Assembly: GCA_002362735.1 (NCBI GenBank)
Contig: DEUU01000009.1
Span: 1-6,958 of the forward strand
DNA: 6,958 nt
Direction: 5' to 3'
From: Dehalococcoidia bacterium UBA3254
GTDB taxonomy: Bacteria; Chloroflexota; Dehalococcoidia; Dehalococcoidales; UBA3254
How positions within the stretch are numbered: position 1 is the stretch's first letter; each line of letters opens with the position of its first letter. The translations under genes were made by a program, and so were the position numbers. The notes under the pieces are model-generated. The model worked only from the letters and a program-made list of their open reading frames with translations. It made no database searches and was not told the DNA's origin. Shown here piece by piece: positions 1 through 5,226 of this stretch.

Positions 1-1
1 T

Positions 2-29
2 GAGGCTAATTTTTGACTATTTGAGCCTC
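2..29. repeat. Short inverted repeat (GAGGCT/AGCCTC)
   Basis: GAGGCT at 2-7 is the exact reverse complement of AGCCTC at 24-29, with a 16-base loop. It could be the 3' end of an upstream transcription unit or a leader element, but there is no T-run directly after it. A six-base match at this distance can also occur by chance. Confidence 0.25.
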
Positions 30-38
30 CAGGGTTCA

Positions 39-61
39 GCATAATGTTAAGTATATTATGC
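39..61. repeat. AT-rich inverted repeat (GCATAAT/ATTATGC), operator-like
   Basis: GCATAAT at 39-45 and ATTATGC at 55-61 form a perfect seven-base inverted repeat with a nine-base spacer. It lies just upstream of the ribosome site (AGGAGG, 68-73) of the small zinc-ribbon reading frame. The same GCATAAT core recurs around 652-658 in front of the lipoprotein gene, so it may be a binding site shared by both units. No convincing -35/-10 pair with normal spacing was found here. Confidence 0.35.
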
Positions 62-83
62 GGGATCAGGAGGAATTTTCATT

Positions 84-285
84 ATGACGGATTTAAATAA
101 TGCCACTGTAATTAAGTGTCCCTGGTGCCATAATAGACTGAACATTATACGGTCTGGAAAGAGTGGTCAGCATTATGCCAACTGCGGGTCATGATATCAA
201 TTCAATAACCGAGATTACGATAGGCAGTACTAGCAAGACATTCGGATTGACCTTCAATTTAGCCAAATTATATGATCTTGCCTGA
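84..285 (+). pseudogene. Small zinc-ribbon protein, apparently frameshifted
   Basis: An ATG at 84 follows AGGAGG (68-73) at a 10-base distance and opens a 36-codon frame ending in TGA at 192-194. The peptide has Cys12-Pro-Trp-Cys15 and, near its end, Tyr-Ala-Asn-Cys34-Gly, resembling the CPxC...C-G layout of small zinc ribbons, but the second half lacks one Cys and stops abruptly. A second frame starts at ATG 175, overlaps the first, and runs to TGA 283-285. Dropping one base near 189 would join them as ...Asn-Cys-Gly-His-Asp-Ile-Asn..., a natural continuation of a zinc ribbon, giving about 66 residues. Zinc ribbons of this size are usually nucleic-acid-binding or accessory proteins; no specific role can be assigned. 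Alternatives are a genuine 36-residue peptide or a sequencing error. Confidence 0.4.
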
Positions 286-612
286 AAAATCTCAAGCTGT
301 TAACCGTCAGGATTAAAGTTCAAGCCCTAGTCGATTCACCTCTTCGTACGAACAAGCAATTTGATATCAGATCCGGGTCTCTCAGTATATCAAAAAACCT
401 GTTCCGATATGTCACGTTCCTCCAGGAGACAAAGGGATTACCGAACCCCGATCTCCACTAAAGGGTGATATTCATAGAGATAACACTCTATGGAATAAAA
501 CAGCAGCGTTTTTTCCGGAGCACTTTTCGGGTAGCAGGTTATAATAGGAAGCATTGCTTTTGGTCCTTCAGCATGCTAACATTTTTTACAAGAAGGTAAG
601 TCTGATGGTCTT
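286..612. other. Gap without a recognisable gene
   Basis: No protein frame of convincing length or composition is seen on either strand, and no riboswitch family could be matched by eye. The stretch contains a perfect hairpin (473-492), an 8-base palindrome AGCATGCT (570-577), a loose CCTTC/GAAGG pairing (565-569 with 592-596), and a segment at 297-341 that mimics the spacing of the 3' half of a tRNA. The many stops in all frames and these fragments suggest decayed sequence. Confidence 0.5.
473..492. repeat. Perfect 7-bp hairpin (CATAGAG/CTCTATG)
   Basis: CATAGAG (473-479) pairs perfectly with CTCTATG (486-492) across a six-base loop, and a flanking G-U and T-A pair can extend the stem to nine. 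It is followed by A-rich sequence and, 17 bases later, a run of six T (510-515). The T-run is too far away for a standard intrinsic terminator, so the function is open. Confidence 0.4.
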
Positions 613-640
613 TTGACAGATTACATTTCGAGATTATGTT
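613..640 (+). promoter_or_regulatory. Sigma-A-type promoter of the lipoprotein gene
   Basis: A consensus -35 hexamer TTGACA (613-618) is followed after 16 bases by TATGTT (635-640), which matches the TATAAT -10 box at four of six positions. Transcription would begin near 647, about 46 bases before the lipoprotein start codon. This is the best promoter in the window. Confidence 0.55.
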
Positions 641-646
641 AATTTT

Positions 647-668
647 TCTGCGCATAATTATGTCTGCG
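647..668. promoter_or_regulatory. Operator-like palindrome within direct repeats
   Basis: The ten-base perfect palindrome CATAATTATG (653-662) is bracketed by two direct copies of TCTGCG (647-652 and 663-668). It sits at or just after the expected transcription start, where a bound repressor would block initiation. It shares the GCATAAT core with the inverted repeat at 39-61. Binding is inferred only from symmetry and position. Confidence 0.35.
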
Positions 669-692
669 TAGTCCGGAATAAGAGAGGTCACG

Positions 693-2840
693 ATGGTCAT
701 GCGGCGGGTTGTTTCCCTGTTGTTAGCTTTAGTGGTAGTTTCGTCTATATTATTGCCAGGCTGTTCGGGAGGAAATAAACAGACAGGACAACTGACCGGA
801 AGCCTTCCGGGAAAGCGGGCGGAGTGGAAATATGAGGTTGTAATAAAAGAGCCGATTGCAGTTTCCTGCGAAAAACAGGCCGTGACTGCCGGAAAATTAA
901 GCGCGGATGGGGTACAACTAACGGTACCCGGCAATGCTTTTTCTTCCACCACAAAATTGACAATCGAAAATCCGAAAAGTGTTCCTCAGGTGATGAGTAA
1001 TCAGTTTTCGCCCATTGGCGCACCGGTGGAAATCACGGGAGCAGAGTCCCGTTTAGACAATTCGGCAACCTTGAAATTCCAGGTAGACAAAACGAAGTAC
1101 GCTGCCGAACTGAAAAACGGTACTATCTGGGTAGCGTACTACAACGGTAAGGATTGGGATTATTTCCCTCCAGCGAAAACCGATGTGGCTGCCGGCGTTG
1201 TAAGTTTCAACACCTTTCACTTTAGCCTTTTTGGAGTGGGCAAAGTGAATGTAGAGGAACAGATCAAGCAATATACCCAAAGTGCCAGCCTGGCCGCTCT
1301 GGCACAAAAGAAGGTGGACAAATTGGTGGAAAACCTGGTGGCTAATGTCGTTGACATGATCTTGCTGGACCAGCTGAAGTGGCAAGACAGCTCAACCAAA
1401 TACAAGATTATTTCCAGTCTAGCCAATGATGATGAATACCGCGATCTGGTGGAACTTTTTGCTAATAAGGACTATGAGAAATTTAACGCTACACTGCAGG
1501 TCTTCGCCGGTAAACAAATCGTGGAGCATGTAGATAAAGCCGCGTTTTTGGGGATTTTAAAGGGAGTAACTGGCAATGTAAATATGATCGGGGCCGCAGC
1601 CGAAGCAGCCGGTTATCTGGCAGAAGGGCAATTAGCGGAAGCCGGGCGTATTCTGGGACAGAAGATTGCTAACGGCTTTTTGATCACCAAGCTGGTGAAT
1701 GCCGGAGCTGAAGTAGTACAGTACAACATCGACCTCTGGAAGGATGCAGAGATAGAAGCTGCTTTCCAGGCATTTAAAAATGGAGCGGATAACAAATTCT
1801 GGGGGTATAACGTGGACCCAGGCGATTTTGAAGGTCTCTGGAACCAGATGAGGGGAATCTCCACCCGTTTGCAATTGGAAGCCGTAGAACGGGAGAATAA
1901 GCGCCGGGTTGATCTGGGCTTACCTCCCGCAACGGAGTCTCAGTTGAATGCAATTCGGGAACAGGTCAAGAAAGATATGGAAGAAAATTTTAAAATGCGC
2001 TTGAGCCAGGAATCGGAGCTGGAAAAAGAAGCTGCCCGGCTGCAAGCTCTGGTGAAAATATTCCAGGATACCCGCTTGCTTGAAATAGGCATGTATGGGT
2101 ATAGCGAAAGTAATGACACCCTGGAACTTCGGCTGGACAAGCTTTTTCATATGGTAAGTAAGATTTTGAGGGATACCGGCCGAAGCAACTGGAACACCAC
2201 CGCTTTTACCAATGAAAAAGAAATCAGCGCTAATGATATGGTCAGCCTTATCAAAGCATGGTATTCTACCGACGGGGAGGAGGAATACGCCAAACTGCTG
2301 AAAGAAAAATTCGGTATCGACCTCAACCTTAAGAAGTACATGCTGGAATCTGGTAAGCCAGTGGTAAAGAGTGTAACAACAGATACAAAGGATTTTTTCA
2401 ACAATAAATTTCAGATAATCGTCGGGAGCGCCATTCTGGGCCCCGGCAGCGGCCAGTTTTCATCTTTTGTGGGATGGGGAGGGACTCCAACCAGATATAC
2501 CGGGTCAATGAGTTCAATAGGGTTCTGGTCCAGTCCGCCTGACAAGCTTAATCCTGGAGATCAGGTGGATATCAAGTTGCAGCTAATCCCATCTTATGAT
2601 AGTAAAACTACTTCAACCTTTACGGAAACCATGACTGTTTTGTTCAACAAGAAACCGGTAGGCGAAGTTGGCTGGAACAACAGCAGCCAAGAGACAAAGA
2701 TAGAAAAGACAGTCGCTTTTATTATTCCGGCTGATTTCAAAGGGGAATCCTTCGATATCGAGGTTATGAGCACTGTGCCATCCGGCAGCGGTTCTGAGGT
2801 CTATCACTTTATTATAAATCCGGATGCGGCAACCAAATGA
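693..2840 (+). CDS. Large secreted lipoprotein of unknown function
   Basis: A 715-residue protein beginning with a lipoprotein signal: two Arg (4-5), a hydrophobic core, then Leu-Pro-Gly-Cys with Cys24 as the predicted lipidated residue, so it should be anchored outside the cytoplasmic membrane. Residues about 60-185 look beta-rich; the part near 67-80 (Leu-x-Ala-Asp-Gly-Val-x-Leu-x-Val-Pro-Gly-x-Ala) resembles ZU5-like sandwich domains, followed by an aromatic Trp-Val-Ala-Tyr-Tyr-Asn-Gly-Lys-Asp-Trp stretch. Residues about 190-385 are helical, including a segment rich in Ala and Gly (about 287-338); 390-460 is a charged helix with coiled-coil character. The C-terminal about 130 residues turn beta-rich again after a Gly-rich linker near 580-600. 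The start could be Met1 (GAGG five bases upstream) or Met3 at 699; both keep the signal. The gene seems monocistronic, with its own promoter. No enzyme motif was recognised. Confidence 0.85.
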   Translation: MVMRRVVSLLLALVVVSSILLPGCSGGNKQTGQLTGSLPGKRAEWKYEVVIKEPIAVSCEKQAVTAGKLSADGVQLTVPGNAFSSTTKLTIENPKSVPQVMSNQFSPIGAPVEITGAESRLDNSATLKFQVDKTKYAAELKNGTIWVAYYNGKDWDYFPPAKTDVAAGVVSFNTFHFSLFGVGKVNVEEQIKQYTQSASLAALAQKKVDKLVENLVANVVDMILLDQLKWQDSSTKYKIISSLANDDEYRDLVELFANKDYEKFNATLQVFAGKQIVEHVDKAAFLGILKGVTGNVNMIGAAAEAAGYLAEGQLAEAGRILGQKIANGFLITKLVNAGAEVVQYNIDLWKDAEIEAAFQAFKNGADNKFWGYNVDPGDFEGLWNQMRGISTRLQLEAVERENKRRVDLGLPPATESQLNAIREQVKKDMEENFKMRLSQESELEKEAARLQALVKIFQDTRLLEIGMYGYSESNDTLELRLDKLFHMVSKILRDTGRSNWNTTAFTNEKEISANDMVSLIKAWYSTDGEEEYAKLLKEKFGIDLNLKKYMLESGKPVVKSVTTDTKDFFNNKFQIIVGSAILGPGSGQFSSFVGWGGTPTRYTGSMSSIGFWSSPPDKLNPGDQVDIKLQLIPSYDSKTTSTFTETMTVLFNKKPVGEVGWNNSSQETKIEKTVAFIIPADFKGESFDIEVMSTVPSGSGSEVYHFIINPDAATK

Positions 2841-2845
2841 AATTG

Positions 2846-3058
2846 AGGCGGATGAAGTTAATCAAATGAGCCAAAGCAAATCATTATTCTCGCTAGAGAG
2901 CAATTCTTTTTGGTCACCACCAATTTGAGATCAAAAGTTCGAATAAGGAGCTAGAAAAACTCAAACTCACCCTGCAACAATTAAGAAATCATTTTGATGG
3001 TTTATTTTTAGCTGGCAATTTCTGTTACGCTATTAACCGACCCAGTCGCGGGGAATGA
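2846..3058 (+). pseudogene. Decayed C-terminal end of a protoporphyrinogen-oxidase-like flavoprotein
   Basis: In one frame the sequence reads Lys-x-Trp(as TGA 2867-2869)-Ala-Lys-Ala...Tyr, then a TAG (2894-2896), then Phe-Gly-His-His (about 2909-2920), a Glu/Lys/Leu-rich helix, and Phe-Asp-Gly-Leu-Phe-Leu-Ala-Gly-Asn-Phe (about 2991-3022), ending at TGA 3056-3058. The order W-x-K-A...Y...G-H...helix...GLFLAGN matches the C-terminal FAD-binding end of the HemY/HemG-type amine-oxidase superfamily, where the usual continuation is a Gly-Val/Ile-x-x-Pro-Asp-Cys stretch; only a Tyr-Ala-Ile-Asn-x-Pro trace remains. There is no start codon or upstream domain, and two stops interrupt it, so it cannot be functional. 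It overlaps the end of the LysR gene on the other strand. The match was made by eye from family knowledge and may be coincidental. Confidence 0.38.
2910..2923. repeat. Small hairpin between convergent genes
   Basis: TTGGT (2910-2914) and ACCAA (2919-2923) enclose a CACC loop. On the - strand it is followed by AAAAAG and on the + strand by TTTGAG, so it is at best a weak terminator. No better terminator was found for either convergent gene. Confidence 0.2.
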
Positions 3059-3940
3059 TTTTTGGGCCAGGGCAACAAATTCCGAAATTATGGGGTTGCC
3101 GGGTAAGTCAGTTCGCATTACTACATCGGTGGTGATATATAGTTCTGGCTTCAATTGAATTATTCTTAAGGAACCCTTCGAAATCTCTTTTTCAATATCT
3201 TCCGTTAGAATAAACCCCAGACCTTTTCCATTTTCCACCAGTCTTTTAATCCACTCGGTGCTGCTAACCTCGGCGGCAATATAAGGAATGGCCAGCCCTT
3301 CTTCCTGAAATTTGTTGAGCACAATTTTGCGGATTACAGAGGTTTCAGTACCAATTATCAGGGGATAATCACTGAGATCACTCCAATCAAGGGGTTCTTC
3401 AGGTATCGCCATGTGGGTGGAGGCAAAGCAAACCAGCTTTTTGGACGAACAGATAGTCAAATACTGCAAATTTCCTAATCCGTATTCGGCTTTAGGAACA
3501 ATTGCCAGATCCAGTTTTGATTCTAAAACGTCCCTGACGATTTCAAAAGCATCGCCGCTTTTGATAACTAATTTGACTTCCGTATGGTGTTTCTCGAAAA
3601 GGTCCAGGATAGGGCCCACCACCGAGATAAATACTGGCGCCAGTCCGATACCCAAACTGGACACTTTCAGAGAATCGATAAATCTTTCGGTGTCGAGCAG
3701 GTTCTGGTAAATTACTTTCGCATATTTGAAGAGTCCTTCTCCGGCAGGTGTCAGCGTAACCCGCTGTTTGTGTATATTAATTAATTTGACGCGGGTATAT
3801 TCCTCCAGAGAACGGATATGATAGGTAACGCCCGGCTGGGTAAGGAATAATTGTTGTGCCGCAGAGCTGAGACTTTTTTGCTCAGCTACAGAATAAAAAA
3901 CGAACAAGCTCTGGGGGTTAATTCCCGGCAGTTTAGCCAC
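3008..3940 (-). CDS. LysR-family transcriptional regulator
   Basis: About 310 residues, the normal size for the family. The N-terminal winged helix-turn-helix is clear: Phe-x-x-Val-Ala-Glu-x-x-Ser-Leu-Ser-x-Ala-Ala (residues about 13-28), Leu-Thr-Gln-Pro-Gly-Val-Thr-Tyr-His-Ile-Arg-Ser-Leu-Glu (33-46) and Val-Thr-Leu-Thr-Pro-Ala-Gly (61-67). Residues about 90-295 form the two-lobed effector-binding domain. The start is set at GTG 3940 because AGGAGG (3956-3951, read on the - strand) lies 10 bases upstream; the frame extends to a TTG at 3961, but that would place the ribosome site inside the gene. It is divergent from the dehydrogenase/flavoprotein pair, the usual arrangement for a LysR protein controlling its neighbours and itself. 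The effector is unknown. The last dozen or so residues lie over the decayed flavoprotein remnant, so the tail may be acquired by read-in. Confidence 0.93.
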   Translation of the reverse strand: MAKLPGINPQSLFVFYSVAEQKSLSSAAQQLFLTQPGVTYHIRSLEEYTRVKLINIHKQRVTLTPAGEGLFKYAKVIYQNLLDTERFIDSLKVSSLGIGLAPVFISVVGPILDLFEKHHTEVKLVIKSGDAFEIVRDVLESKLDLAIVPKAEYGLGNLQYLTICSSKKLVCFASTHMAIPEEPLDWSDLSDYPLIIGTETSVIRKIVLNKFQEEGLAIPYIAAEVSSTEWIKRLVENGKGLGFILTEDIEKEISKGSLRIIQLKPELYITTDVVMRTDLPGNPIISEFVALAQKSFPATGSVNSVTEIAS

Positions 3941-3950
3941 GCTTCCCTTT

Positions 3951-3956
3951 CCTCCT
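3951..3956 (-). promoter_or_regulatory. Ribosome binding site that decides the LysR start
   Basis: CCTCCT on the + strand is a perfect AGGAGG on the - strand, 10 bases before GTG 3940. It favours that codon over the upstream TTG at 3961, which has no such site in front of it. Confidence 0.6.
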
Positions 3957-4002
3957 GCCAAAATTCAGTATCTAGCGGATACCAGGTACAGCTGCTGGAT
4001 AG

Positions 4003-4035
4003 TCCTTAACCTTCATTTTATATGATTATTAAGGA
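4003..4035. promoter_or_regulatory. Inverted repeat TCCTTAA-N19-TTAAGGA in the divergent region
   Basis: TCCTTAA (4003-4009) and TTAAGGA (4029-4035) are exact reverse complements. On the - strand a TATAAA hexamer (4022-4017), a plausible -10 box for the LysR gene about 75-80 bases from its start codon, lies between the arms. A regulator bound here would cover the LysR promoter, fitting the self-repression usual for this family. No good -35 partner was found for the TATAAA, and the spacing is wider than the classical T-N11-A site. Confidence 0.4.
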
Positions 4036-4081
4036 ATTTTTATTATCTTATAAATTACTCTGGATTGCAACGCCACCGCAG

Positions 4082-4110
4082 TTGTCATAACATAAAATTA
4101 AGGATGTAAC
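4082..4110 (+). promoter_or_regulatory. Possible promoter of the dehydrogenase operon with embedded TTAAGGA
   Basis: TTGTCA (4082-4087) and TGTAAC (4105-4110) are spaced by 17 bases and match the -35 and -10 consensus at five and four of six positions. The spacer ends with a third TTAAGGA (4098-4104), in an ATTAAGGA context identical to that at 4028-4035. Transcription from here would leave a leader of about 85 bases. AT-rich alternatives nearer the gene (TATTAAT around 4163-4170) cannot be excluded. Confidence 0.35.
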
Positions 4111-4201
4111 CACATAGATCAATTTCCGCTTCAGTTATTCGAATTCCTCTCTCTTATGTGCGGTTATTAATCCCTGGTAATAATTTTGGTGGAGGATTGG
4201 T

Positions 4202-5167
4202 GTGAAAATCAGCGTAATAGGAGCTGCGGGTAATATAGGCTCCAGCGTGGCATTCAACCTCGCGTCCCACAGAGTGGCAGATCAGATTGTTATGATTGAT
4301 GGCTTTTCACAGGACAAGCTTGAGCACTATGTTACCGATTTGAGCGTTGCCACAACCGGAATGGATATGGATATTCGGGCCGGTGCTGATGAAGATATGA
4401 AGGACTCCGATATCGTGGTTATCTCTGCCGGATCGGCTCAGACGGCTGGTTCAAGACTCAGCGTTTTACCAGTTAATCTACCTATTATTCAAAAAATAGC
4501 CCGCAATATTCGGCGACTTTGTCCCGAGGCTATTGTGATAACGGCTTCCAATCCTGTGGACCCTCTTAACTATGCGGTGTTTATGGCCTCAGATCTGGAT
4601 AGGAAGAAAATCCTGGGGTATTCTTATAACGATTCTCTGCGGTTTAACCTATTTCTGGCTCAAACTCTGGGTTTAAAATCAAGTCAGGTTGAGGCAATGA
4701 CTTTGGGTGAACACGGCGGCAGTGGGGTGCTGCTTTTCAGCTCAGTACAGGTAAATGGGAAACCTGTTGGTGTGAGTGAAGAAATTAAAAAACAGGTCAG
4801 GCAGCAGGTGGCCAACCTGTTTCCAGTTATGGAAGCTCAAAGAGTGAAGCTGGGACGAACTCATGCCTGGACCACAGCGATTGGTTTGACTTCAATTTGC
4901 CAGGCTATCAGCCAGGATACCGGGAAAATCATTCCGTGTTCTGTGGTTCTGGAAGGCGAGTACGGTTGTCAGGGTATAAGCATGGCGGTGCCCGTGAGTA
5001 TTGGAAGAAAGGGAGTGCGTGAGATACTGGAATTGGATCTTTCTTCTGAAGAAAAGGCGGGATTGAAGATTACTGTCGATAATCTCAATCCGGCTATGAA
5101 ATATGTAGAAGGATTTTTCAAAGGGCAGGAAGAAGCTGCCCTGACATTCGCTAAAGTGAAAGTTTAA
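4202..5167 (+). CDS. NAD-dependent 2-hydroxyacid dehydrogenase, lactate/malate dehydrogenase superfamily
   Basis: 321 residues, a usual length. The GTG start follows GGAGG (4191-4195) by six bases. The Rossmann motif Gly7-Ala-Ala-Gly10-Asn-Ile-Gly13 and Asp33 at the end of the second strand indicate NAD(H) rather than NADP(H). Catalytic residues are in place: Asn117 (Ala-Ser-Asn-Pro), Asp144 and Arg147 (Asn-Asp-Ser-Leu-Arg-Phe), and the proton-relay His171 (Gly-Glu-His-Gly-Gly). In the mobile loop the catalytic Arg is Arg85, and the position that separates lactate (Gln) from malate (Arg) enzymes holds Gln80, but the loop is one residue shorter than usual. Expected reaction: reversible reduction of a 2-oxoacid to a 2-hydroxyacid in the cytoplasm. 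The Gln argues against malate; a lactate-like or bulkier (for example aromatic) substrate is possible but not shown. It heads an apparent operon with the flavoprotein downstream and is divergent from the LysR gene. Confidence 0.88.
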   Translation: MKISVIGAAGNIGSSVAFNLASHRVADQIVMIDGFSQDKLEHYVTDLSVATTGMDMDIRAGADEDMKDSDIVVISAGSAQTAGSRLSVLPVNLPIIQKIARNIRRLCPEAIVITASNPVDPLNYAVFMASDLDRKKILGYSYNDSLRFNLFLAQTLGLKSSQVEAMTLGEHGGSGVLLFSSVQVNGKPVGVSEEIKKQVRQQVANLFPVMEAQRVKLGRTHAWTTAIGLTSICQAISQDTGKIIPCSVVLEGEYGCQGISMAVPVSIGRKGVREILELDLSSEEKAGLKITVDNLNPAMKYVEGFFKGQEEAALTFAKVKV

Positions 5168-5226
5168 AGATTTAATAAATAAATGTAATTGTCCTGTCAG
5201 GGCATTTATATTGAAGGAAGATAAGT
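5168..5226 (+). other. Short intercistronic spacer
   Basis: Fifty-nine bases with AAGGAAG (5214-5220) as the ribosome site for the next gene. AAATG (5181-5185) can pair with CATTT (5203-5207) around a CCTGTCAGG core, but there is no T-run, so read-through from the dehydrogenase into the flavoprotein gene is likely. Confidence 0.4.

Noticed and set aside
192..194. TGA in the zinc-ribbon frame as selenocysteine
   Set aside because: No stem-loop of bacterial SECIS type follows, and the neighbouring frame offers a simpler frameshift explanation.
312..416. Short - strand GTG frame after GGAGGAAC (about 410-420)
   Set aside because: Only about 31 codons, a ribosome-site spacing of about three bases, and no recognisable product.
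420..470. Possible cyclic-di-GMP or other riboswitch because of GGGATTACCGAACCCC
   Set aside because: Only a short stretch resembles the GGxxTACCGA element; the rest of the aptamer core and paired arms could not be found, and the nearest gene starts more than 200 bases away.
539..952. 137-codon frame on the - strand overlapping the lipoprotein start
   Set aside because: Most of it is antisense to the lipoprotein signal and N-terminal coding region, its composition shows no domain, and no ribosome site supports its start.
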